In this document: piece after piece, positions 1 through 7,290 of the stretch
Position numbering within the stretch: position 1 is the first letter of the stretch
Layout of the letters: every line of letters starts with the position of its first letter
NCBI GenBank assembly: GCA_036741775.1
Contig: DAINRQ010000002.1
Location: 1 to 64,000, forward strand
Reading direction: 5' to 3'
DNA: 64,000 bases
Origin: JAJKIV01 sp036741775
GTDB taxonomy: Bacteria > Gemmatimonadota > Gemmatimonadetes > Gemmatimonadales > Gemmatimonadaceae
Position numbers and translations under genes: made by a program
Notes under the pieces: model-generated
What the model was told of the DNA's origin: nothing
Database searches by the model: none
The model's input: only the letters and a program-made list of their open reading frames with translations

Positions 1-37
1 ATCTGCGGCCATCTGCGGCCATCTGCGGCCATCTGCG
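1..37. repeat. 10-bp tandem repeat ATCTGCGGCC at window edge
   Basis: The unit ATCTGCGGCC is repeated three times and followed by a partial fourth copy (ATCTGCG). The array probably continues to the left of the window. No spacer pattern is seen, so it is a simple tandem repeat. Confidence 0.85.
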
Positions 38-126
38 TCAGGTCTTCCTCGCAGCTCCCCGGTAGAGAGACTGGCCCCGCTACCGGGATGCTGAGGATCC
101 TCCCTACGCTCGGAATGACCGCCTTG

Positions 127-669
127 TTAGACCGTCGGCCTCCGCTCGGCGCCAGTCGTGCGACCAGTGGTGCCATACGTGCGGCCACCGAGCCGCTCGA
201 GCTCGGCGCGCAGCGTGTCTGCAGAGACATCATCCGACTCGACGGCGACGAGCACGCCACCGCTCTCGACGCGCGACCCGTAGAACTCTGCTTCTTCCTT
301 GCTGTACCCCGCCTTCGAGAAGGCACCTGCAAGCGCGCCGGACGTCCCGCCGACGATCGCACCCGCCGCAGCCGCCCCGCCCGTGGCGCCAAGTGCCGAG
401 GCGAGCGCCCCTGCCGTGATGAACGGGCCGATGCCCGGAATCAACGCGGCGGCCAACCCGAACAGCGTACCCACGCCAGCGCCAGCGAGGGCTCCTTTCC
501 CGACGCGCTCGCCGGCCGTATCGTCGGCGGCTTTCCCGGTGACGTCGACGTCATCAGGTCGGCGCGAGACGATCGAGATCTGGGCGTCGGGAATACCACG
601 GCGCCGGAGCTCGTTGATTGCGCGTTCAGCCTGGTTACGGTCGTCGAAGACTGCGGTGACACGTGCCAT
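127..669 (-). CDS. YflT/general stress protein 17M-like protein with glycine-rich hydrophobic core
   Basis: A 180-residue protein. The N-terminus (MARVTAVFDDRNQAERAINE, residues 1-20, then a short strand ending in VSRR) matches the heat-induced stress protein YflT domain, which carries a ferredoxin-like fold around a conserved RAI/REL helix. Residues about 55-115 are a Gly/Ala-rich hydrophobic stretch with GAGVGTLFG-type glycine-zipper pattern, probably membrane-interacting. The C-terminal part (SGGVLVAVES, then an amphipathic helix) looks like a second half-domain. The open frame extends upstream to 774, but I chose the ATG at 669 because GGTGGAGGATGG lies just upstream and the conserved domain begins there. 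Known members are stress-induced and of unknown mechanism. The role here is inferred only from family. Confidence 0.75.
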   Translation of the reverse strand: MARVTAVFDDRNQAERAINELRRRGIPDAQISIVSRRPDDVDVTGKAADDTAGERVGKGALAGAGVGTLFGLAAALIPGIGPFITAGALASALGATGGAAAAGAIVGGTSGALAGAFSKAGYSKEEAEFYGSRVESGGVLVAVESDDVSADTLRAELERLGGRTYGTTGRTTGAERRPTV

Positions 670-861
670 ACATCCATCCTCCACCAGCGGTGAGTCGCCA
701 AGCGCCGCCTGATGCAGGGAGAGCGAAGCGGTGAGTGCGTCGTACCCATGATTGACGGGCACATGCGCAACCACTGCGTCGTTCCGGCGCGGGGCGAAAA
801 CCGGTTACACGAATCGTGCCGATCGCGGCCGAGAACACGGCTCAGCCGACAGTCACGGCGG

Positions 862-1857
862 TCACAGCTCGGCGACTATTCTGCGCAGTGCCTCATCGAG
901 CTCGATCTTCCCATCGAGCCACGGCTGCCAGTGCCGCTGCAATAGCGGACGCATTGGCCCCATGTCGCGGCTGCGCGTCCAGAGCCCGCCGGCCTCGGCA
1001 TACGGCACGTGCGACGGAATCGCCCGGCGCGCGAGCTCGCCAGCGCTGTAGAAGATGAACGCATGCGTGGGGTTCCGGGGCGTTCGCTTGCCCTGCACGC
1101 GCGCGGCGGCCTGGAGTCGTTCGAACAGCGGCCCGTCCATCGTGTGGAGCACTTCGTGGAAGAGCATCTCGAGCGCGTTGCTTCCCTGATTACCCTCGGC
1201 GAGGCTCGCGATGATGATATGGTCCGGGTCGTCGGTAGTGTACGCGCCGGCCCAGTTCGCGTACGCCGACACGTCCACCAGGACGGGTTGATCCGGCCAG
1301 CGCACAGCGAACGCTCGCGTGATCCACGACGCCATGGAGTCGCCATGCTGGGCGAGTAGTGGACGCGCGGCCGCAATCCACTGGCGGTTTGCCGCGTCGT
1401 GCCGCGGCCACCAAGTCGTTCGATACGCCGGAGCCGCGCGCTCGAGTGCCCGAGCGATCCCCGAATCCCGCGCGGCAACCGCGGGAGATAGCCGCTCAGC
1501 CGTTAGGTGCGGCAGCTCGAAGCCAAACAAGACGAGCGCCGAGTCGAACAGAATGTCGCGCTCGGCGACGTTGCGACTGTAATAGTCGAGCGCGGCTTCC
1601 CAATCCGACTTTGCCGACGCTGGCAACGCGCCGAAGCCAGTCGTGTCAGCGAGCGACTGTGTCACGGCCGGCCGGGTGTCGAATCCGCGCCGCGCGCGCG
1701 CTGTGGTGTACAGGAAGTGATGCAGATTGACCCAGAAGTTGCTCTGCAGGGTGAAGAGCCGCGCCTCCGCACTCCGCGTCGGGGACGGCTGCGCTACCGC
1801 AGCGGTGAGCGCGACCAAGGTACAGAGCGCGGCCGGTGTGAGTGTGCGTGACGTCAT
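862..1857 (-). CDS. Secreted protein with HExxH motif, putative zinc metallopeptidase
   Basis: A 331-residue protein with a signal peptide (residues 1-22, hydrophobic LCTLVALTAAVAQ), so exported. The sequence HEVLH at residues 234-238 fits the HExxH zinc motif, preceded by the hydrophobic helix EMLF. A third ligand cannot be assigned with confidence. The mature region is rich in Trp and His (WWPRHDAANRQW). I do not recognise a named family, so peptidase activity is inferred from the motif and export signal only. It is downstream of the AraC gene on the same strand with a 71-nt gap. The gene carries CGTTAGG (plus-strand 1501-1507) in frame as CTA-ACG. Confidence 0.65.
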   Translation of the reverse strand: MTSRTLTPAALCTLVALTAAVAQPSPTRSAEARLFTLQSNFWVNLHHFLYTTARARRGFDTRPAVTQSLADTTGFGALPASAKSDWEAALDYYSRNVAERDILFDSALVLFGFELPHLTAERLSPAVAARDSGIARALERAAPAYRTTWWPRHDAANRQWIAAARPLLAQHGDSMASWITRAFAVRWPDQPVLVDVSAYANWAGAYTTDDPDHIIIASLAEGNQGSNALEMLFHEVLHTMDGPLFERLQAAARVQGKRTPRNPTHAFIFYSAGELARRAIPSHVPYAEAGGLWTRSRDMGPMRPLLQRHWQPWLDGKIELDEALRRIVAEL

Positions 1858-1928
1858 GAGGTGGTCGAGGTGGGGGTTGCCGGACTCTAGCGCCGGGACC
1901 TCCGGCTCGCTTGAACAATTCGGAACGT

Positions 1929-2726
1929 TCAGTCGGCCCTCGACAGGAACTGGTTTGGCGACTCACCAAGGAGAGCGCGGCAATCGCGTACGAGGTGCGA
2001 CTGATCGGCATACCCTGTCAGCGCGGCAATGCGGCTCCAGGTAGAGGTCCTGTCCTCCTCCAGACGTGCCGCGATTGCCGCGTGAAGCCGGCGGATGGTC
2101 AGGAACCGCTTGAGACCGAGCCCGAGATGCGACATTGCCCATGCATGCAGCGCACGTTCGCCAATGCCGAGCGTTGTGGCCACCTCACCGATGGTGCAAG
2201 GGTTTTGGCGCGGAGCAGCGCCGAGCCAGCGGGCGCGGGAATCGGGCGCACGGCTTTCCCCGAGGAGCGCGGTGATGAATGAAGCGACGCGGTTTGCTGT
2301 GGCACGCGGCGGGTCGTCCTCGAGACGTGTCAGCGTGGCGCGTGCATCCGTGCGGGCGAGCCACTCCGCGGGCACGGACGAGTCCGTGAGCTCGGCCGCC
2401 GGGAGCTGGAAGAGCGCGGGAAGCGCGCCTGGTCGCAGTCTCGCGCCCGCCGTGAGCAGCCGATTCCGGCAATCGATGTCCACCCAATGTCGTCGCGCAC
2501 CCACGACCGTTAGGCGATGCCGCTCCGAACGATGATCGCCGTCGGTGAACCGGGTGTAGATGACGTGCGGCGCGTCGTCGGGAACGATGCGCCACTCGGA
2601 TGGCATCGCTCGCGCATGCGGGTGCGTGTCGAGCCAGAGAAACTCGACGACGTGCGTGAGCTCCTGCGGCGGGGGCAGCACGAGGAGCGTGGCGCGGGAG
2701 CGTCCGGCCTGGTCGAGTGTCACCAT
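1929..2726 (-). CDS. AraC-family transcriptional regulator
   Basis: A 265-residue protein. The N-terminal half (residues 1-150) resembles the beta-rich sensor part of AraC regulators of the DUF6597 type (LPPPQELTHVVEFLWLDTH). The C-terminal 100 residues contain a double helix-turn-helix with IGEVATTLGIGERALHAW and the second helix pair IAALTGYADQSHLVRDCRAL followed by LGESPNQFL, the usual AraC ending. It overlaps the upstream GNAT gene by 7 nt (2720-2726), which suggests translational coupling and joint expression. The ligand and target genes are unknown. CGTTAGG at 2508-2514 lies in frame. Confidence 0.88.
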   Translation of the reverse strand: MVTLDQAGRSRATLLVLPPPQELTHVVEFLWLDTHPHARAMPSEWRIVPDDAPHVIYTRFTDGDHRSERHRLTVVGARRHWVDIDCRNRLLTAGARLRPGALPALFQLPAAELTDSSVPAEWLARTDARATLTRLEDDPPRATANRVASFITALLGESRAPDSRARWLGAAPRQNPCTIGEVATTLGIGERALHAWAMSHLGLGLKRFLTIRRLHAAIAARLEEDRTSTWSRIAALTGYADQSHLVRDCRALLGESPNQFLSRAD

Positions 2727-3298
2727 AGGCCCGACTCTTCACTGAGGTAGACGCGGAACCGCAGGCTCTCCGAGGCGCCGTATTCGGCCGGCTTGTAGAA
2801 CCGTTCAACCAGGCGCCCGCCGTTCGCGATGATGACGCGCTGCGACGCGACGTTGGTGACGTCGGTTGTGATCTCGACATATGGGAGCCCGATCTCCCTT
2901 GCTTCAGGGAGAAGCAGCGCGAGGGCACGCGTCGCGTAGCCGCGCCCTCGCTTCCAGGGAACGACGGCATAGCCGATGTGCCCGAGGCAATACGGAGGCA
3001 GCGCGGTGGTCCCGGGCTGCCAACGAAGATTGATCGACCCGCAGAATTCCCCATCCCAGAGCCATTTGTGGTAGCCAGGTAGCCGGGTCATGATCGAGCC
3101 GTCGGGCAGGATCACCGGCGGCCCCTTCGCATCGAGATCGATGCGGGTCGCGAGGAAGGCCATGGGGTCGTGCGCGATACGCTCCAGCTCTTCACCGGAT
3201 GCCTCAGGCCGCATATTGTCGGGGGACCACCCTCGATGCAGGGCGTCGACATACCCGGGCAGGAATTCCTCCGCGGGCCAGACGAGTCGCATGGTCAT
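2720..3298 (-). CDS. GNAT-family N-acetyltransferase
   Basis: A 192-residue single-domain acetyltransferase. The acetyl-CoA binding motif A is visible as VVPWKRGRGYATRAL (Q/RxxGxG/A type), preceded by the strand LGHIGYAV. The following region EITTDVTNVASQRVIIANGG is the typical motif B with the conserved Asn-x-x-S-Q-R that places the substrate. Substrate is unknown. The stop overlaps the start of the AraC regulator, so the pair forms a small operon on the minus strand. Confidence 0.88.
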   Translation of the reverse strand: MTMRLVWPAEEFLPGYVDALHRGWSPDNMRPEASGEELERIAHDPMAFLATRIDLDAKGPPVILPDGSIMTRLPGYHKWLWDGEFCGSINLRWQPGTTALPPYCLGHIGYAVVPWKRGRGYATRALALLLPEAREIGLPYVEITTDVTNVASQRVIIANGGRLVERFYKPAEYGASESLRFRVYLSEESGLW

Positions 3299-3370
3299 CG
3301 GGCGTCGAGTGATGGCACGCTCGAAGTCTGCATCTGCCGACTTGTTCCTGGTATGGCTCGCTGAGCGGAG

Positions 3371-4204
3371 CTACCACGTTCGCGTCTCGAGCGAACGGGT
3401 AAAGGTGATGGCACCCGGCAACGCGGCTTGCACGGACTGGACGGCTTGTTGGCCGCCGCCCTCGTCCACGTGAAACGCGACGACCTGCTTTGGACGTATC
3501 CAGCGGCGGATGACCTCGCGGCCGTCGTCGCTCGTCACCATCCACTGCGGGAGCAAGGCGACATCGATCCGCGCTGTGTCGAGACGGAACGGACGGAACG
3601 CATCCTCGTCAATGTCCGTATCCCCAACGTGGAGCACCCGCCGCCCACCGAGCTCCACGATGTAGCCCAGATGCTCGACGTGCCGGTTCCGCCAGTGGCC
3701 GTGCGGAAGGCCGAGGAGCTCGACCGAGATCCCGTTGACCGTTTCGCGGCGCCTGGTTCCGGGCTTCGTGGTCCTCGGCATGAATCGCCGCCTGATTGCG
3801 TCGTTAGGCTCGACGTGGTGACGCAGGCTGTCGATGACCTGTTGCGACGTGAGGAGCGTCGCGCGCGGGTTCGCGCGGAGATGGGCGGCGACCGGCGCGG
3901 GGTGGAAGTGATCGCCGTGGCGATGGGTGACGAGGACGAGATCGACGGAATCGAACGGCGTCCGCGCGCTCGCCAGCGCGGCCTGCGTGGAGTCGGCGGG
4001 GACGGCAAAGCCGGGACCGTATTTCCGGAAGAGCGCGTCGATCAGGACCTTTTTCGATCCTGACGACAGCATCACCCCTTCATTCGCGAGAAACGTGATC
4101 GACACGCCAGCGTGCTGCTGCGCGACGTTGCCCTCGCGCAGACCTATGATCAGCACCACGACAGAGCCGGCAGCGAACAATGGACGTACTAGCGAACTGA
4201 ACAT
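3371..4204 (-). CDS. Exported MBL-fold metal-dependent hydrolase (UlaG-like)
   Basis: A 277-residue protein with a hydrophobic N-terminal segment (residues 8-22) that looks like a signal peptide or anchor. The metal site THRHGDHFH gives His94, His96, Asp98 and His99, the HxHxDH signature of metallo-beta-lactamase folds. Further ligands are likely in GLPHGH (about residue 168) and the LHVGDTD motif (about residue 194). Order and spacing suit the UlaG/RomA-like hydrolase branch and not true beta-lactamases. Substrate is unknown. It stands alone on the minus strand with a 72-nt gap to the GNAT gene. Confidence 0.82.
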   Translation of the reverse strand: MFSSLVRPLFAAGSVVVLIIGLREGNVAQQHAGVSITFLANEGVMLSSGSKKVLIDALFRKYGPGFAVPADSTQAALASARTPFDSVDLVLVTHRHGDHFHPAPVAAHLRANPRATLLTSQQVIDSLRHHVEPNDAIRRRFMPRTTKPGTRRRETVNGISVELLGLPHGHWRNRHVEHLGYIVELGGRRVLHVGDTDIDEDAFRPFRLDTARIDVALLPQWMVTSDDGREVIRRWIRPKQVVAFHVDEGGGQQAVQSVQAALPGAITFTRSLETRTW

Positions 4205-4370
4205 GAGACTCCCGTCGTGGGGACTCGAGCGATCGGTGTACGAACGCCAACACGGTCACCGCCGGTGCGGCGACCGGCGAGCGGGAAGTGACCACTGCAG
4301 ACGATCGAGGGACGAACCGGCGCACGCCACGGGTCGGCGGAACTGCCGACCTCGCCTGGTGGCGCTCACC

Positions 4371-4694
4371 TCATGGCTGACCGTGCCGAACCTCATAGTG
4401 CGCCGAGCGCTCGTCGAATCGTGACAGGAGTGCCCGCGCAGCCGGTGGGACTACGGCCAGATCGTACTCCTCGCCCGCGAAGCTCCGAACATCCGCGAGC
4501 GAGTCGAACCACATGATCGTCACGAACTCGACCTCGCCATCGGCGCTCGCCGCTTCACGTCGAAGCAGCTGGATCCCACGGTACCCGGCAATACCAAGCG
4601 ACGCGATCCCGCTGAAGATCTCGCTCCGCAGGAGACGTTCATAGGCATCAGCGTTCTTCGGTCTCGTCCAGCCATGCCAGATACGGCAGATCAT
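4371..4694 (-). CDS. Small dimeric alpha/beta-barrel protein, antibiotic biosynthesis monooxygenase (ABM)-like
   Basis: A 107-residue protein. The pattern MICRIWHGWTRPKNADAYER, a helix, then VEFVTIMWFDSLADVRSFAG and a final strand HYEV matches ABM/dimeric alpha-beta-barrel proteins, which usually act as homodimers. Catalytic function is not determined; many members are small monooxygenases or of unknown role. No close partner on the same strand. Confidence 0.7.
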   Translation of the reverse strand: MICRIWHGWTRPKNADAYERLLRSEIFSGIASLGIAGYRGIQLLRREAASADGEVEFVTIMWFDSLADVRSFAGEEYDLAVVPPAARALLSRFDERSAHYEVRHGQP

Positions 4695-4952
4695 GGGGCA
4701 GCCTCAACTCCATATGAAATCGACGGCGCTAGGAGCCGGATTCTACATCGCGATGTCCGGATCTTCGAGGAGTGTGCACATGACGCCACAGACAGGAACT
4801 ATCCGACTGTTGAACGAATCGAGCGCGACGATCGTCGCCGTGCGGATCGCGAAGTGTAGCGATCCAGCTGGGGCCCGAACCGACTCGGCGAGTCGGAGTC
4901 GCTCGCACCGGGCGCCCTGCGGAGCTGGACGGTCGAGCCGGGTTGCTACGAC

Positions 4953-5162
4953 CTTCGTGCGTCCACCAGCTCGAAGAGCGCGTCCTGGTACGATCGCGAG
5001 CTCGCCGNNNNNNNNNNNNNNNNNNNNNNNNNNNNNNNNNNNNNNNNNNNNNNNNNNNNNNNNNNNNNNNNNNNNNNNNNNNNNNNNNNNNNNNNNNNNN
5101 NNNNNNNCTTCGTGCGTCCACCAGCTCGAAGAGCGCGTCCTGGTACGATCGCGAGCTCGCCG
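4953..5162. repeat. Exact 55-nt duplication flanking the first N gap
   Basis: Bases 4953-5007 and 5108-5162 are identical over 55 nt, with only the N run between. The identical length at the second gap shows this is a contig-end overlap from k-mer assembly and not a biological repeat. Confidence 0.95.
5008..5107. other. Assembly gap, 100 N, probably zero or negative length
   Basis: A run of exactly 100 N, the conventional placeholder for unknown gap size. Removing it with one 55-nt flank restores the reading frame of the small protein that spans it. Confidence 0.97.
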
Positions 5163-5280
5163 CGGGCGGCGCGCTTCAGCTCGCCGTGCCCGAAGCCGTT
5201 AGTGCAAGCAATATCGTACGTTAGGCGTCAACGGAGACAGTTTCTCGCCGTTTGATTGCAGTCTGACCCTCGTCTGACCC

Positions 5281-5322
5281 CCTCTTGACCCGCGCACTGT
5301 ACCATTCGCGCGGGTCAAGAGG
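5281..5322. repeat. 15-bp perfect inverted repeat upstream of the kinase gene
   Basis: Left arm CCTCTTGACCCGCGC (5281-5295), 12-nt loop, right arm GCGCGGGTCAAGAGG (5308-5322). It lies between the end of the frameshifted small gene and the kinase start at 5368. It could be a terminator stem (no T tract follows) or an operator. Just upstream, TCTGACCC occurs twice in direct repeat (about 5261-5280). Confidence 0.8.
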
Positions 5323-5367
5323 CCGCGTCGTCGCGGTAAAACCACGTTAGGTACCCGCGCTCAGGCG

Positions 5368-7290
5368 ATGGTCACCATGTGCAACGAGCTTCACGAACGG
5401 CTTGGCGCCGCGCTCGCCCGTGCTTACACGCTCCGGCGCGAGCTGGGGCATGGCGGTATGGCCGTCGTATTTCTGGCTACTGACCTCAGGCATCATCGCC
5501 TGGTCGCCCTCAAGGTCCTGCAGCCCGAGTTCGCCAACGAGCTCGGTGCCGTGCGCTTCCATCGGGAGGTGGAAACGGCTGCCGGACTGTCCCATCCGCA
5601 CATCTTGCCACTCTTCGATTCCGGTGATTCCGATGGGCTCCTCTGGTACGCCATGCCGTACGTGGAGGGCGAGTCGCTCAGAAGCCGCCTTGAACGAGAG
5701 AAACAGCTTCCGATCGACGACGCGTTGCGCATCGCCCGCGAGGTCGGCGACGCATTGTCCTACGCGCACGGCCGCGGGGTCATCCACCGCGATGTGAAGC
5801 CCGAGAATATCCTGCTCCACCATGGCCACGCGCTCGTTGCTGATTTCGGTATTGCGCGCGCGATTCCGGGACCGGCGAATTCGTTGACTGTAACCGGAAC
5901 GTCGCTGGGGACACCGGCTTACATGAGCCCCGAGTGCGCCGCCGGCGATCACGAGCTCGACGGCCGCACCGACATCTATTCGCTCGGCTGCATTCTCTTC
6001 GAGATGCTGGCCGGTGAACCACCCTTCACAGGACCAACCCCGCAAGCGGTGCTGGCGAAGCGGATGAGGCACCCGGCCCCGATGATCAGTACGCTCCGCG
6101 AGACGGTGCCCGAGGCCGTCGAACTGGCGCTCCGGCGAGCGCTCGCGCGCGTCCCCGCCGACCGCCTCGCGACGGCCGAGCAGTTCGTGCAGGCGTTGAG
6201 CGTACCGGAAACGACGCCCGCAGACCGAACGCCTGCGCGACGCCGCTTGGGCCGCGCGGCAACGCGCATCCGGACTCGCGTCAGGTACCTCGCAGTCGCC
6301 GGCTGCGTGGTCACCGCCGTCGCTACCGTAGTATGGAATGCTCCCGTCGCGCGAGTCGCGCAGGCCGCCCCGAAGCCCGCGGTGCCAATGCTCGCGGTGC
6401 TGCCGTTCAAGAATCTCGGACGTCCCGAGGACGCGTACTTCGCCGAAGGTGTGACGGAGGAGATCACGAGCCGGCTCACCTCGCTGCGGGGCGTGCGCGT
6501 CGTGTCGCGCACGAGCGCCGATCAATATCGAACCTCGACGAAGCCCCTGCGCGAGATCGCACGTGAGCTCGGCGCACAATACGTCCTGGAAGGGAGCGTC
6601 CGGTGGGAACAACCCGGGGGTGGCGCACGTCGCGTGCGTGTGACGCCGCAGCTCATCCGTGTGGCCGACGATAGTCACCTCTGGGCACACCGCTACGACG
6701 CGGAGGCCGACAGTGTACTCGCCGCGCAGGGACGCATCGCGGAACAGGTCACCGCGGCTGTAGCCACGAGCCTTCGCGAAGGCGCGTCCGTCAGCATCAG
6801 CACGCACCTAACGCCGTTCGGGGCAAACCTCGCGCATGGTCGTCCGCGGCCCGGCGTCCCCGTGCGCCCACGCGGCCCGCACGAAGCGACAAGCCTCGTC
6901 GGCGACTCGTCTGGCTCCGGACGCGCGGGCAGCACGCGCCCGCTCGACCGCGAACACCACCTCGATCGGCGTCAGGAAGGCGACGAGCGGCTCCTCGAGC
7001 GCCGTGACCGCCTCGGCGGCACGGCCAGCCGCCAGGAGCAACCGCGCTCTGACCAGGCGATCGACGTAGCACTCCGGGCACAGAGTATCGGGCAGTGCGA
7101 GGAGACGCTTCAGTGCGGTCGCGGAATCGCCACGTGCGAGAGCGAGATGCGCCAGTACGCTGGCGGTGTCGTACGCCGCGCGCACGCGCGCGTCGCCGCT
7201 GCTCGCGTTACCCGCGTCGGTCGAGGTGGTCGCACGTGCTCTCATTCGAGTGAGAAGCTCCTGAAGCGCGAACGTGTCCCGTCTGGCTGA
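5368..7290 (+). CDS. Ser/Thr protein kinase with TolB/FlgO-like domain, C-terminal TPR region lost
   Basis: Residues 20-285 form a Hanks-type kinase: Gly loop GHGGMA (27-32), Lys49 in VALK, HRDVKPEN with catalytic Asp142, DFG at 159-161, and TPAYMSPE activation segment. A membrane segment lies at about 306-325. Residues about 340-475 match the TolB/FlgO-like domain that follows the membrane span in this kinase group (VLPFKNLG, FAEGVTEEIT, YVLEGSVR). Family members then continue with several hundred residues of TPRs. Here the homology stops near residue 478 (about base 6800), and the remaining frame to 7290 is antisense to the convergent SARP gene, so those residues are low-complexity read-through. 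The kinase is probably truncated by rearrangement or the true protein has a foreign tail. CCTAACG at 6807-6813 sits at the break. Confidence 0.8.
   Translation: MVTMCNELHERLGAALARAYTLRRELGHGGMAVVFLATDLRHHRLVALKVLQPEFANELGAVRFHREVETAAGLSHPHILPLFDSGDSDGLLWYAMPYVEGESLRSRLEREKQLPIDDALRIAREVGDALSYAHGRGVIHRDVKPENILLHHGHALVADFGIARAIPGPANSLTVTGTSLGTPAYMSPECAAGDHELDGRTDIYSLGCILFEMLAGEPPFTGPTPQAVLAKRMRHPAPMISTLRETVPEAVELALRRALARVPADRLATAEQFVQALSVPETTPADRTPARRRLGRAATRIRTRVRYLAVAGCVVTAVATVVWNAPVARVAQAAPKPAVPMLAVLPFKNLGRPEDAYFAEGVTEEITSRLTSLRGVRVVSRTSADQYRTSTKPLREIARELGAQYVLEGSVRWEQPGGGARRVRVTPQLIRVADDSHLWAHRYDAEADSVLAAQGRIAEQVTAAVATSLREGASVSISTHLTPFGANLAHGRPRPGVPVRPRGPHEATSLVGDSSGSGRAGSTRPLDREHHLDRRQEGDERLLERRDRLGGTASRQEQPRSDQAIDVALRAQSIGQCEETLQCGRGIATCESEMRQYAGGVVRRAHARVAAARVTRVGRGGRTCSHSSEKLLKRERVPSG

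Larger units (their letters stand above)
4780..5224 (+). pseudogene. Small protein of WG...CYDLRA type, interrupted by a one-base frameshift and by an assembly gap
   Basis: ATG 4780 has GAGGAG eight bases upstream. The first frame reads through TIRLLNESSATIVAVRIAKC to codon 4864-4866. From 4869 a different frame continues as WGPNRLGESESLAPG and ends WTVEPGCYDLRAS. Restoring one base in GATCC(A)AGCTGG would give D-P-S-W and join the two. After removing the 100 N and one copy of the 55-nt flank, the second frame runs on to the TAG at 5222-5224, giving about 97 residues. This layout (strand, WGxxxLG, Pro-Gly, CYDLRA) recurs in small bacterial proteins of unknown function that I recognise only by pattern. 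The lesion may be a real mutation or an error near the contig end. The stop codon lies inside CGTTAGG. Confidence 0.6.

Noticed and set aside
1..37. Possible CRISPR array at the edge
   Set aside because: Units are 10 bp and contiguous, with no spacers.
5347..6807. 486-codon minus-strand ORF over the kinase
   Set aside because: Antisense to a clear kinase domain; no recognisable motif.
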